From Oscillatoriales cyanobacterium (GTDB lineage: Bacteria; Cyanobacteriota; Cyanobacteriia; Cyanobacteriales; Laspinemataceae), in contig JAABRM010000020.1 in NCBI GenBank assembly GCA_011390955.1, positions 1 to 64,000 on the forward strand: a stretch of 64,000 bases of DNA, in the 5' to 3' direction. Positions 21,701 through 29,484 of the stretch are shown here, one piece after another (the stretch's first letter is position 1; each line of letters starts with the position of its first letter). The position numbers and the translations under genes are program-made. The notes under the pieces are model-generated. The model worked only from the letters and a program-made list of their open reading frames with translations, was not told the DNA's origin and did no database searches.

Positions 21701-23813
21701 GTTTTTATCCTGGTTACAGGAGCTCCAAGATAAGTTGGTCCAGTTGCGTCAGTACGAGCATACACCCCTGGTACAGATTCAGCAGTGGAGCGAGATACCG
21801 GGATATCAGCGTTTGTTTGAGAGTTTAGTGGTATTTCAGAACTATCGGAGGGATGTTCTAGAAGACCAGGATACTACTGGTATAGAGATTAGTAATTTTG
21901 GGGGGTCTTTGAAAACCAATTACCCGCTAACGGTAATGGTAGTACCTTCTCAAGAATTGTCTCTAATTTTTGCATACGATCGTCATTGCTTTGATGAAGT
22001 AAGAATCACTCAGATGCAAAGGGATATGCAAACTGTGCTAGAAGGTATGGTGGCATTGAATGACTTACCGCTTCAAGAATTCCTCAATATTTTGCCATTA
22101 CAGTCTAATAGTAGGGTAAATCCCTCGGCAGTGACACCTGAACAGAAACGTTCTCAGCTAAAAAGTACATTCGTAGCACCTAGAGATGCTATGGAATTAC
22201 AGTTATCACAAATTTGGTCGGCAGTTTTTGGCATTCATCCAATAGGAGTGAATGATAACTTTTTTGATTTGGGAGGAAATTCTTTACTGGCAACTCAGGT
22301 TATTTCGCGCACTCAAGAAGTTTTTGAGATACAACTTTCTCTGCGTCATCTATTTGAAGCACCTACTATCGCTTTCCTGGCACAGGTGATCCATACTGTA
22401 TGTTTTGCACGTTTGAAGTCACAATCGGAGACTGTACCACCTCTTATAGCTATTGATCACGAGCCATACATACCGATGTCTTTTGCACAAGAGTATATGT
22501 GGTTATCACAGCAGTCTTACCCCAATAGTTGCGCTTACAATGCTTCTTTGGCTTTATGTTTTAATGGCGAGCTTTCTCTAGAAATGTTAGAAAAAAGTAT
22601 CAATGAACTTATCCGCCGCCATGAAATATTGCGTACTACTTTTCCTGTAGTAGAGGGTCAACCCGTGCAGGTGATTGTCCCAAAGCTAACCCTATATTTA
22701 AAGATAATAAACCTGCAAAATGTACCTCCAGCAGTGCGAGAAGTTGAAGCTTTAAAGGTTTCCAAGCGAGTGATGAAACACCACTTTGATCTGGAAGACG
22801 GTCCATTAATTGAGATCACCTTATTGCAGTTGTCTTCAGAAAAGCATTGGCTACTAATACCGATGCACCATATCATTACGGATGCCTGGTCAATGGGTCT
22901 CTTTGTGGAAGAGTTAGACATACTTTATAGCGCTTTCTCAAAAGGTTTACCTTCACCCCTTCCTGAAATGCCTTTGCAGTACGCTGACTTTACTCTCTGG
23001 CAGCGGCAGCGGTTCAATGAAGAAGTCTTGGCTCGGCAGCTTAATTATTGGCTGCAAAAACTGGCTGCTCCTTTACAAACGCAAGAATACCTGCCGGATC
23101 AAGAATCAAAGCCCAATCCTAACAGCGGTCGCGCCTCTTCCTACTCTGTAGTCTTGAGAGAAAATATAGTCGCATCTCTCGAAGACTTAAGCCGCTCCCA
23201 CAGCGTTACGATCTCCACCATCATCATTGCAGCCCTGAAGCTCCTTTTGTTTAAATGGAGCGGGCAAAACGACATTCTAGTAGTGACGACCATTGGTAAT
23301 CGAAGCACTCCAGAAATTGAAAAAATGCTCGGTTGCTTTCTTAATGACGTAATTTTGCGCTCACAGCTTGACGATGAACAAACAGGACTAGCTCTTGTAC
23401 AACGGGTTCAAGAAACACTCAATGAAGCGATCGAAAACAAGGAGATTCCTTTGCAAAAAGTTATTAAAGTTATCAGAAGCAAGAGAGAATTGACCATCTC
23501 GGCGAGTGTTACAATAGTTCCTCCTGTACATCGTTCTGACCGGATGTCTGAATGGGACTTCGCACCAGTTTTGCCCACAGAAGAACTGTGGGATGAGGAG
23601 ATTCCTCTAGAACTTTATATTTCTTCACCTTCAGAAGATTCTAAAACTATCGAAATTCACGCTCTTTACAAGAGAGATTTGTTTGACAGTGAAACTATCG
23701 AACGGGTGTTTAACTGCTATCAAGGAATCCTGCAACAACTGGCTGAGTCACCACAAATGAAGATTGCTTCGTTTCTGGGCTTTCAAGACAACAATCGAGC
23801 AGGTGCAGAATGA
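15723..23813 (+). CDS. NRPS: docking-C-A(PilZ-like insert)-PCP-E / C-PCP / C
   Basis: A 2696-residue synthetase with an odd layout. After a TubC-like docking domain (1-56) come a C domain (about 76-500, HHIISDG), an A domain (about 530-1120), a carrier (VGGDS near 1170) and an epimerase (about 1225-1660, HHLAVDG). The A code reads D-V-S-E-V-G-A-V-C-K (unassigned). The A domain is interrupted between motifs A8 (about 920-940) and A9 (LPDYMVP, 1093-1099) by some 110 residues resembling a PilZ domain. A second C domain (about 1695-2110) has QHLILDG, where the first His of HHxxxDG is Gln but the catalytic second His remains. It is followed directly by a carrier (LGGNS near 2185) with no A domain. 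A final C domain (about 2252-2670, HHIITDA) closes the protein and there is no thioesterase. The terminal C domain may release the chain with an amine or by cyclisation. The stop overlaps the exporter start by ATGA. Confidence 0.94.
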   Translation: MDIVEFVNYLRKLDINLFLEGDRLRCNAPQGAITAELKSEMSGRKAEIISFLQQANIQTTTTAIAPISRTEQNTFPLSFAQQRLWFLDQLQPNSSFYNIPLALHLSGQINIAALESSINEIIQRHEALRTNFVTAEGQPVQVIASNLNCQVQVVNLLHLCETERKIEVQRCVNEEANRPFKLEREPLFRVILLPLDQTEYVLLFTMHHIISDGWSLGVFVKELIELYKGFCTGKPVNLPSLPVQYADFAVWQRQWLTGKILETQLDYWKEQLSNSPALLELPTDRPRPAVQTFRGGYYHAVLPQELSAELTALSKRAGVTLFMTLLAAFQTLLYRLSGQDDIVVGTPVAGRNREELEGLIGFFINTLVLRTDFSGIPTFEQLLNRVREVAMQAYAHQDLPFEQLVETLQPTRDLSYSPLFQVMFSLEDALVPAVELPELTISSYPVEIGTAKFDLGLSIENTASGLIGVWEYNTDLFDEATIFRIAGHYQTLLEEVAANPKQKISELPLLTETERHQLLVEWNNTRAEYPQDKCIHQLFEEQVRLTPDAIAVVFEGEQLTYRELNAKANQLAHYLQSWGVGPEVLVGLCVERSLEMVISLLGVLKAGGAYVPLDPNYPSERLGFMLEDSSVPVLLTQTQLVELLPPSSARVVCVDGDIEKIAFHSSENPSSAVTPDNLAYVIYTSGSTGKPKGVLLAHQGLCNLATAQIQLFDVQPNSRVLQFASFSFDVATSDVVIALTSGATLYLATKDSILPGSGLIEVLSDKAITHVELPVSVLSVLPFEELPGLGTIVVGGEACPPDLVGRWATGRQFLNAYGPTETTVCATLALCDGSQKPTIGRPIANTKIYILDTENQPVPIGVSGELHIGGVGLARGYLNRSDLTDKKFIPNPFSNELGSRLYKTGDLARYLPDGNIDFLGRIDNQVKIRGFRIELGEIEAVLAEHPNVREVAVIDREDTPGNKRLVAYVVSNLIPDRIPYHSKCELELDGNALKIETQDISTGGVSLVGVPVLDKGSSVRLHLQLPGEEEPRWFSGTVVWSHPPQAGIRFQLTPSEQAQVTRSVGYQLDTQELWKTLQRTLTRNLRDYLKQKLPDYMVPSAFVLMKALPLTPNGKIDTKALPKPYSADQQLAINFVAPCTEAEQTLAKIWCEVLHLQKVSIHDNFFEVGGDSILSIQIISQANIAGLQLTPKQIFQHQTIAELAAVATPTETNKAEQGLITGSLPLTPIQHWFFAQNFPESHHWNQAFLLEVPATFKPNLLQQSVQQLLLHHDALRLRFTESEQGWQQFNALPDEIVPFSLIDLSVLAETAQAETIETTSAQLQASLNLATGPIVRVALFHLGNSKPSRLLLVIHHLAVDGVSWRILLDDLQTIYHQLETGKPIQLPAKTTSFKEWSEKLTEYATLPTARKELTYWSNLSASKITPLPVDYVKGTNTKASARNVSVSLNKEETRALLQEVPKAYHTQINDILLTALVEVLANWTQSNSVIINLEGHGREEIWPDVDLSRTVGWFTTIFPVLLKLEAPDNLGDAIKSIKEQIHAIPNRGIGYGLLRYLSDDAQIVSSLKTLPISEVSFNYLGQFDWGISSDGLFKLASELIGPEHSELGHRIYLIDINCIVVEGQLNVDWSYSENFHKSATIERLAQQYIEALKTLIVHCQSPDVGGYTPSDFPLAKLDQQQLDNLLLQYPDLEDIYPLSPMQSLFYALGVFESEVGFEQGYCTLHGNLNILAFQQAWQQASARNPILRTAFVSEGLEKALQIVLSRVNLPWEQLDWRGLSSDSQQVQLDTFIQAQRHQGFDLSSAPLMRVTLIRLDEDVYELIWCFQHLILDGWSWPLLWKEVLLLYKALDADQEFHLKSSRPYRDYIAWLQDQDQVAAETFWRQMLAGITKPNSLIVGDSINQESGYAQLEIQLSPEVTQKLETLARKQQLTLGTIVQGAWALVVSRYSGDEDVIFGTAVSGRPANLLGVESMVGMFINNLPVRVMVNGESLFLSWLQELQDKLVQLRQYEHTPLVQIQQWSEIPGYQRLFESLVVFQNYRRDVLEDQDTTGIEISNFGGSLKTNYPLTVMVVPSQELSLIFAYDRHCFDEVRITQMQRDMQTVLEGMVALNDLPLQEFLNILPLQSNSRVNPSAVTPEQKRSQLKSTFVAPRDAMELQLSQIWSAVFGIHPIGVNDNFFDLGGNSLLATQVISRTQEVFEIQLSLRHLFEAPTIAFLAQVIHTVCFARLKSQSETVPPLIAIDHEPYIPMSFAQEYMWLSQQSYPNSCAYNASLALCFNGELSLEMLEKSINELIRRHEILRTTFPVVEGQPVQVIVPKLTLYLKIINLQNVPPAVREVEALKVSKRVMKHHFDLEDGPLIEITLLQLSSEKHWLLIPMHHIITDAWSMGLFVEELDILYSAFSKGLPSPLPEMPLQYADFTLWQRQRFNEEVLARQLNYWLQKLAAPLQTQEYLPDQESKPNPNSGRASSYSVVLRENIVASLEDLSRSHSVTISTIIIAALKLLLFKWSGQNDILVVTTIGNRSTPEIEKMLGCFLNDVILRSQLDDEQTGLALVQRVQETLNEAIENKEIPLQKVIKVIRSKRELTISASVTIVPPVHRSDRMSEWDFAPVLPTEELWDEEIPLELYISSPSEDSKTIEIHALYKRDLFDSETIERVFNCYQGILQQLAESPQMKIASFLGFQDNNRAGAE
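18639..18971 (+). other. PilZ-like domain inserted in an NRPS adenylation domain (between A8 and A9)
   Basis: Residues 973-1083 of the NRPS have no counterpart in the other three A domains of the cluster. The insert begins with DRIPYHSKCELE (R977) and holds DISTGG (D999, S1001, G1004), the DxSxxG signature of PilZ cyclic-di-GMP receptors. Beta-strand-like segments follow, including FSGTVVWSHPPQAGIRFQL, typical of the PilZ barrel. Only one of the two arginines of the usual RxxxR pair is visible: Leu stands four residues before R977. Ligand binding is therefore uncertain. A8-A9 is the site where N-methyltransferase domains often interrupt A domains, so the position is structurally tolerated. 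Confidence 0.75.
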
Positions 23814-25117
23814 CAAAATTCCTGGCACTCCGTCAAATGCGCGTTTTCCTTATAGTCTGGTTTGGACAACTAATATCCCTAATTGGCTCGGGTCTGACTA
23901 ATTTCGCATTGGGAGTGTGGGTGTACCAGCGTACAGGTTCAGTCACCCAATTTTCGCTAATTTTGCTATTTGGTCTGCTGCCGAGTATCGTAGTTTCCCC
24001 GCTCGCTGGTGCAATGGTTGACCGATGGAACCGGCGATGGTGCATGATTCTATCGGACTCGGGCGCTGGTGTAACCACAGTGGCGATCGCCCTATTACTC
24101 GTTGCGGGCAACCTTCAGCTTTGGCAGATCTATCTTGCTGTTGGCCTTGATTCCGTCTTCAAAGCCTTTCAGTTACCTGCCTACACTGCTTCGACATCTT
24201 TATTAGTACCGAAAGAACAGTTACCTCGCGCCAATGGGATGGTGCAATCAGCACAAGCCTGCGCCCAACTCCTCTCGCCCCTGTTGGCAGGGGTCTTGCT
24301 TGGAATTATCCAGCTTGAAGGTGTGATTTTAGTTGACTTTGCAACTTTCCTATTTGCCCTCACCACCTTATTGTTGGTTCGCTTTCCTGATACTAAAACT
24401 GATGCCATTCCAAAAGAGGAAAAAACTTCTCTCTGGCAAGAGGCGATGGAAGGCGCGACTTATATTTTTGGTTGCCCCGGACTTTTAGCCTTGCTAATTG
24501 TCTTCGCCCTGGACAATTTTGTTGCCGGAACGGTTGAAGCTTTGCTCACCCCCTTGGTACTGTCATTCACCTCTGTCACCGTTCTCGGAACCATTCAATC
24601 TATGGGCGGTGCGGGGATGTTAGTTGGCAGTGTGGCTATCAGTATTTGGGGGGGAACTAAACCGCTCATCCGGGGCATTTTTGCTTTCGATATTCTCGCT
24701 CATTTGTGTATCCTAGCTTTGGGATGGCGTACTGACGCCACACTTTTCTCATTAGCTATGTTTTTATTTTTTTTCAGCGTACCTATTATCAATAGCTCGG
24801 TTTTTACCATCTTGCTGAGAAAAGTCCCTCCGGCTATTCAAGGCCGGGTCTTTGCTACAATGCAAGCGATCGCTCTCTCTTGTATCCCTCTCGCTTATGT
24901 TATAGCAGGCCCTCTAGCCGATCGCATATTTGAACCTCTCATGGCGGCTGACGGGTTACTAGCAGGAAGCATCGGACAAATTATTGGCGTGGGGCCAGGT
25001 CGCGGCATTGGCCTCCTATTTATTACGATGGAAATTATCGCCATATTGGTGACATTTTCCATTTACCGCTATCCTCGCTTGCGGTTTGTGGAAAAGGAAT
25101 TGCCCGATGTGATTTAA
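23810..25117 (+). CDS. MFS efflux transporter, probable peptide exporter
   Basis: A 435-residue integral membrane protein of the major facilitator superfamily, close in style to macrolide/enterobactin exporters. The opening MRVFLIVWFGQLISLIGSGL and the loop AGAMVDRWNRRW between helices 2 and 3 (MFS motif A) are diagnostic, and hydrophobic helices continue to near the C-terminus. Its start overlaps the stop of the third NRPS (ATGA), so the two are translationally coupled. Such exporters are common in cyanobacterial NRPS clusters, and I infer it secretes the product or gives self-protection. No frameshift or missing helix is apparent. The next gene begins 62 bases on, without an obvious terminator. 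Confidence 0.9.
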   Translation: MTKFLALRQMRVFLIVWFGQLISLIGSGLTNFALGVWVYQRTGSVTQFSLILLFGLLPSIVVSPLAGAMVDRWNRRWCMILSDSGAGVTTVAIALLLVAGNLQLWQIYLAVGLDSVFKAFQLPAYTASTSLLVPKEQLPRANGMVQSAQACAQLLSPLLAGVLLGIIQLEGVILVDFATFLFALTTLLLVRFPDTKTDAIPKEEKTSLWQEAMEGATYIFGCPGLLALLIVFALDNFVAGTVEALLTPLVLSFTSVTVLGTIQSMGGAGMLVGSVAISIWGGTKPLIRGIFAFDILAHLCILALGWRTDATLFSLAMFLFFFSVPIINSSVFTILLRKVPPAIQGRVFATMQAIALSCIPLAYVIAGPLADRIFEPLMAADGLLAGSIGQIIGVGPGRGIGLLFITMEIIAILVTFSIYRYPRLRFVEKELPDVI

Positions 25118-25179
25118 TCCAGCATAAAAACCTTAATTCTCATCAAAGAAAATCTTACCTTATTTTTGAGATATTCCTT

Positions 25180-26340
25180 ATGCAAAGACTTCCGTTAATC
25201 ATTTCTGACGAAACCCTCCGGGATGGCGAACAGCAAGCGGGGCTTTTCTTTCCTTATGAAACAAAAAAAACCTTAGCCCAACTCATCAGTCAAGCTGGAA
25301 TCCACCACATAGCCATAATGCCAGCCGTTCACGAAACCGAGGAACATTTACTCAAAACCTTGGTAGCAGAAGGCTTAGACAGTATAATGACGGCTTCCAC
25401 AATGCTGGGCAAAGAATTTATAGATCGAGCTAAAGCCTGCGGAATAAAGCAAATCATTCTCTTCTATGCCGTTTCAGATCGCCTTTTATTGTTAAGAGAT
25501 GCAGAAGCTCGCAATTTTACAGCGCCCCCAGAAGATGCACTTGTCCGCCGCGTCCGTCAAAATATGATTAATCAAGTTTTGGAAAATCTGCACTATGCTA
25601 CCAGTGCGGAAGTTGGTTTAAAAGTAGAGTTTGCTGCCGAAGATGCTAGCCGCGCTGATTTTAACTTTTTAGTGCAGTGCATTCGCGAATTCCAACCCTA
25701 CATTGAACACTTTATTCTTTGCGACACAATGGGTGTCCTTACTCCAGAGAAAACTTATGTATGGATTCACGACCTGTTAGAATTAACCCAGAATGCACCA
25801 TTAGGAGTACATTTTCACAATGACTTAGGCATGGCTTTGGAAAATACTATTCAAGCCGTCTTAGGTGGAGCTTCAATGATTTCAGGTACATTCCGAGGCA
25901 TTGGCGAACGGGCAGGTAATATTCCACTAGAGCAAGTCTTAACGGGACTTAAGTGGCGCTTTGGGATAGAAGTAGAAGGCATTAATTATGAAGCTCTCTC
26001 CCAAGTTACCGATTACCTAGATTCACTAGGAGTTCGTCCTGCTCCTCCTTACTCCAAAGCAGCCCTTCGTCACGAAAGCGGCATTCACGTTAACGGCTTC
26101 TTACGCGACCCAGAGAGCTACCATATTTTCCCTCACGCCGACCCAGAAATCTGGTTTGGAAAATGCAGCGGTTCTAGCAACTTTCAGTACCTATTTGAGA
26201 AGCAACTTAACCAACCGCTCACTCCTGAACAATATAATCGAATGCGAGACCAAATCAAATCCTTATCCATTCAAGAGCAGCGGTGCTTTTCTCCACAAGA
26301 GATTGTCAATTTATTTGAGGGAGGATTTTTCAATGGCTAA
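25180..26340 (+). CDS. hphA: benzylmalate synthase (isopropylmalate/homocitrate synthase family)
   Basis: A 386-residue member of the LeuA/homocitrate synthase family. The N-terminal DETLRDGEQ motif, the metal-binding pair in HFHNDLGMA and GIGERAGN are present. It lacks the C-terminal leucine-regulatory domain of true LeuA (about 510-550 residues), which argues against a role in leucine synthesis. In Nostoc punctiforme the same gene trio makes homophenylalanine: HphA condenses phenylpyruvate with acetyl-CoA to 2-benzylmalate. Here the gene follows the exporter and is followed by hphB, whose ATG lies inside the end of hphA (8-base overlap). This should supply the homophenylalanine or homotyrosine used by one of the NRPS modules. 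The function is inferred from family and context. Confidence 0.87.
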   Translation: MQRLPLIISDETLRDGEQQAGLFFPYETKKTLAQLISQAGIHHIAIMPAVHETEEHLLKTLVAEGLDSIMTASTMLGKEFIDRAKACGIKQIILFYAVSDRLLLLRDAEARNFTAPPEDALVRRVRQNMINQVLENLHYATSAEVGLKVEFAAEDASRADFNFLVQCIREFQPYIEHFILCDTMGVLTPEKTYVWIHDLLELTQNAPLGVHFHNDLGMALENTIQAVLGGASMISGTFRGIGERAGNIPLEQVLTGLKWRFGIEVEGINYEALSQVTDYLDSLGVRPAPPYSKAALRHESGIHVNGFLRDPESYHIFPHADPEIWFGKCSGSSNFQYLFEKQLNQPLTPEQYNRMRDQIKSLSIQEQRCFSPQEIVNLFEGGFFNG

Positions 26341-27391
26341 AGCGTATCGCGTAGTAGCACTTCCTGGCGAAGGCATTGGGCCAGAAGTGGTAGATGCTTC
26401 GGTAAAAATCCTCCAGCATTTAGCCAAATTAGAAGGATTTTCTCTAACTATCGACTATGCTTTAATTGGACAGCCCGCCTTCAATGAATTTGGAAACTTT
26501 TTTCCCACTCAAACTTCGCAATTATGCGAAGGGGCTGACGGAATTTTGTTTGGAGCCGTTACGAAAGGCGGGATTCTCGAACTGCGCCAGCACTTCGACT
26601 TTTTTATCAACCTTCGCCCCGTGCGTCCGTTTGAAATTTTATTGGATAAATCGAGTCTTCAGCCCCACAAAATTCAAGGAGTCGATATATTATTTGTTCG
26701 GGAGCTAATCAGTGGCATCTATTTTGGTCCATCCGGACGAACAGAAGACGAGAATGGCGCTTATGGCTATCATACAATGAAATACTACGACTGGCAAATT
26801 CGCCGCATCGCTAAAGTAGCTTTATCTAAAGCTAAAGAACGCCGAGGCTTTCTGACCGTCGCCCACAAAGAAAACGCTCTGCCCCAAATTCCTTGGAGCC
26901 GTTTAGTGCAGGAGGAGGCCCAACATTTCCCTGATGTTATAGTAGAGCCAATGCTAGTAGATAATTTAGCTATGCAACTCGTGCGAGAGCCTAAGCGATT
27001 TGATGTGATTCTAGCAGGAAATTTATTTGGAGATATCCTCAGCGATATCGGAGGGGCATTAGTCGGTTCCATTGGGCTATTGCCCTCTGCTAGTCTGAAC
27101 GAGCATGGGTTTGGCCTGTATGAAGCCATACATGGTACAGCACCAGATATTGCCGGTAAGGGTATTGCGAATCCTTTAGGGACGATTGGTGCAGTTATTT
27201 TAATGCTCCAACAGTGGGGTGAAATTCAGGCGGCTACCAGCCTACTTCAAGCCATAGAAAGAGTGTTAGCCCAAGGCTACCGCACGGCAGATTTAGCCCC
27301 CCAGGGTCAAGAAATTTTAGCCAATGCGGAAACTTTAACCGAGCTAATTGTCAAACAACTTTCTGAACGAACTTTGGTCAATAAAAAATAG
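26333..27391 (+). CDS. hphB: benzylmalate dehydrogenase (3-isopropylmalate dehydrogenase family)
   Basis: A 352-residue LeuB-like NAD-dependent beta-decarboxylating dehydrogenase. GEGIGPEVV at the N-terminus and the substrate/metal block DNLAMQLVREPKRFDVI, followed by GNLFGDILSDIGG and HGTAPDIAGKG, are family hallmarks. It would oxidise 3-benzylmalate to 2-oxo-4-phenylbutanoate, the keto acid of homophenylalanine. A longer frame is open from 26156, but the ATG at 26333, preceded by GAGGGAGG and starting MAKAYRVVALPGEGIGPE, fits the family start and makes an 8-base overlap with hphA. All three hph genes are tightly spaced, so co-expression is likely. Confidence 0.87.
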   Translation: MAKAYRVVALPGEGIGPEVVDASVKILQHLAKLEGFSLTIDYALIGQPAFNEFGNFFPTQTSQLCEGADGILFGAVTKGGILELRQHFDFFINLRPVRPFEILLDKSSLQPHKIQGVDILFVRELISGIYFGPSGRTEDENGAYGYHTMKYYDWQIRRIAKVALSKAKERRGFLTVAHKENALPQIPWSRLVQEEAQHFPDVIVEPMLVDNLAMQLVREPKRFDVILAGNLFGDILSDIGGALVGSIGLLPSASLNEHGFGLYEAIHGTAPDIAGKGIANPLGTIGAVILMLQQWGEIQAATSLLQAIERVLAQGYRTADLAPQGQEILANAETLTELIVKQLSERTLVNKK

Positions 27392-27401
27392 AGGAATAAT
27401 T

Positions 27402-29126
27402 ATGGAAAGCAATGCAAAAGTCTTAATAATTGGCGATGATATCAACACAGATGATATTATTCCCGCGAAACGATGTACTACTGCCGACCCTGAGTATTTA
27501 AAGCAGTATGCTTTTGAACATCTCATTGGAAAAGGTACTCTTTTAGGCTATGAAAAAATTGAAGCTGGACGCAATTTCGGCTGTGGGTCTAGTCGGGAAA
27601 ATGCGCCCATTGCCATTAAAGCTGCTGGCATTCAAAAAGTGTCTGCCCAGTCTTTTGCCGAAATCTTTTACCGCAATAGCATCAATATTGGTCTGCCTTT
27701 AGAGATTCTCTCTCAGCCCGTGAATAATCCAGTCATCGAAACGATTGTGAGGGCAGGCGGCTTAATTCCGTTTAACCAGAAGCGGCAGAAAGGTGAAATT
27801 TCCGTTCCGGAAAGTTCAACTCCTCCTAGAGCAATGACTATGGCAGAAAAACTTTTGGCACGCGCCTCTAGTAATGCTTACGTTCAGCCTGGAGAGACGG
27901 TGTTTGTTAAAGTCGATTTAGCCATGTCTCACGATGCCGTAGCCGCACCTGTTGCTGAAGTATTTTACCAGAATTTTGGAGAAGCAGCAAAAGTTTGGGA
28001 TGCCAATCGCGTTGTTTTAGTAGCCGATCACTTTATCCAAGTCAACGAGGTACGAGTAGACCCCAAAGCCACTTCACTATACTCAAAGATGGTGGAGTTC
28101 GCTGATTCGCAAGGCTGCCATCTCTTAGATGTGGTGTCCCCCGGAGAAGCTGCGGGGATTTGTCACGTTTTACTGCCAGAAAAGGGCTTTATTCATCCAG
28201 GTATGATTGTGGCGGGGACCGACTCCCACACTTGCACTTACGGTGCTTTTGGATGTTTTTCCACTGGAGTGGGAACGACGGATATGGCAAATATTTTTGC
28301 AATGGGGGATATGTGGGTGCGAGTGCCTCCCACTCTACTTTTTAAACTGGAAGGAACTTTGCCGAAATATATTACTGCCAAAGACATCATTCTGTTTATT
28401 CTCGGCAAAATTGGCTGTGACGGCGCTGCCGGGAAAGTTATGGAATTTCGAGGCAGTATTATCGATAAAATGCCAATGGAAGAGCGCATGACCCTCTCGA
28501 ATATGGCGATTGAGTGTGGTGCGATGTGTGGGTTAATTGCTCCTGATGAAACCACTCGCCAATACGTGCAAAACTCCGGTCAGGATTTATTTGAAGAAAT
28601 TGGCAGCGACCCCGATGCTTCTTATGAAGAAATCCATCAGTTCGATTTGAGCGATTTAGAACCGCAGGTTGCTCGTCCTCCCAAACCCGATTGCGTAATT
28701 GGTATTAGCCAGTTAGGAGAAATTCCGATAACTAAAGCTTTTATTGGTTCTTGCACTGGGGGGAAACTGTTCGATCTCGCTCAAGCTGCGGAAGTGCTTG
28801 AAAACCGCCGCATAGCTCCGGGTGTGAGCCTTTTTATTGTGCCAGCTTCTTTTGAGGTGCGCCAAAAGGCTGAGAAGTTAGGATATATGCAGATATTTGA
28901 GGCGGCGGGAGCCACCATTCTCAAATCAGGCTGCGGGGCTTGTATTAATGCTGGACTTGGGATACTCGGTAAAGAAGAGACAGGGGTCTATGCGACGAAT
29001 CGCAATTTCAAGGGACGCAGTGGCGATCCTACGGCAAAGAACTATTTGGCATCCCCCCGAGTGGTAGCTATTTCAGCAGTTGAGGGGAAAATTAGCGATC
29101 GCTTAAGCAATGTAGGCGTTGGATAG
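27402..29126 (+). CDS. hphCD: benzylmalate isomerase, LeuD-LeuC fusion
   Basis: A 574-residue fusion with the small subunit first (LeuD-like, about 1-165, with NTDDIIPAKR and GRNFGCGSSRENAP) and the large aconitase-type subunit second (about 168-574). Iron-sulphur cluster cysteines are visible in GSCTGGK and SGCGACINAG, and GTDSHTCTYG is the conserved upstream element. The D-C fusion order is that of cyanobacterial HphCD, which isomerises 2- to 3-benzylmalate; ordinary leucine isomerase has separate LeuC and LeuD. The start at 27402 is supported by GAGG and gives the family N-terminus. It begins 10 bases after hphB. No dedicated transaminase is present in the window, so a general aromatic aminotransferase would finish the pathway. 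Confidence 0.88.
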   Translation: MESNAKVLIIGDDINTDDIIPAKRCTTADPEYLKQYAFEHLIGKGTLLGYEKIEAGRNFGCGSSRENAPIAIKAAGIQKVSAQSFAEIFYRNSINIGLPLEILSQPVNNPVIETIVRAGGLIPFNQKRQKGEISVPESSTPPRAMTMAEKLLARASSNAYVQPGETVFVKVDLAMSHDAVAAPVAEVFYQNFGEAAKVWDANRVVLVADHFIQVNEVRVDPKATSLYSKMVEFADSQGCHLLDVVSPGEAAGICHVLLPEKGFIHPGMIVAGTDSHTCTYGAFGCFSTGVGTTDMANIFAMGDMWVRVPPTLLFKLEGTLPKYITAKDIILFILGKIGCDGAAGKVMEFRGSIIDKMPMEERMTLSNMAIECGAMCGLIAPDETTRQYVQNSGQDLFEEIGSDPDASYEEIHQFDLSDLEPQVARPPKPDCVIGISQLGEIPITKAFIGSCTGGKLFDLAQAAEVLENRRIAPGVSLFIVPASFEVRQKAEKLGYMQIFEAAGATILKSGCGACINAGLGILGKEETGVYATNRNFKGRSGDPTAKNYLASPRVVAISAVEGKISDRLSNVGVG

Positions 29127-29129
29127 CGC

Positions 29130-29462
29130 TTGGGAAAATCAGGGGAGCCTCGGTTTGGCTTTCCATTAAGAGCGATCGCCTCTCCAAAGGCGATTAAGGC
29201 GGTGAATCAGGTGATGGCGGATTTGCGGGTGGAAAAGCATCCGGATAAGGCGTTTATCGGGCGGATATCGCGGGGGTTTGATTTTTTGGGCTATTGGTTT
29301 TCACCGTCGGGTTTGGGGGTTGCCCGGATGACGGTGGAGCGGTGTTTGGAGAAGGTTTCCCGGCTTTACGAGCAAGGTGCGTCGATTGGGCGCATTGGGG
29401 AATATGTGGGGCGGTGGTGGCAGTTCTTTCCTCTGGTTTGGTGCGTTGCTTTGTTGACGTAA
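29130..29462 (+). pseudogene. C-terminal remnant of a group II intron-type reverse transcriptase
   Basis: The reading EKHPDKAFIGRISRGFDFLG, then YWFSPSGLGVA and RLYEQGASIGRIGEYVGRW, is the end of the thumb-like part of cyanobacterial RNA-directed DNA polymerases. The catalytic YADD part and everything upstream are missing, and there is no start codon in a sensible place. It begins 3 bases after the hphCD stop, so a retroelement or its deletion scar borders the biosynthetic operon on this side. Confidence 0.7.
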
Positions 29463-29484
29463 CCTACAGGATTAGTGATCGCAC

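Noticed and set aside
23000-25200. Thioesterase or reductase release domain for the NRPS line
   Set aside because: I looked for GxSxG with an alpha/beta hydrolase pattern and for an NAD-binding reductase after the last carrier; only a C domain and then the exporter are present.
25180-29126. Reading the three genes as the leucine pathway leuA-leuB-leuDC
   Set aside because: LeuA would need its C-terminal regulatory domain, and leuC/leuD are normally separate; the fusion and NRPS context fit hphA-hphB-hphCD better.
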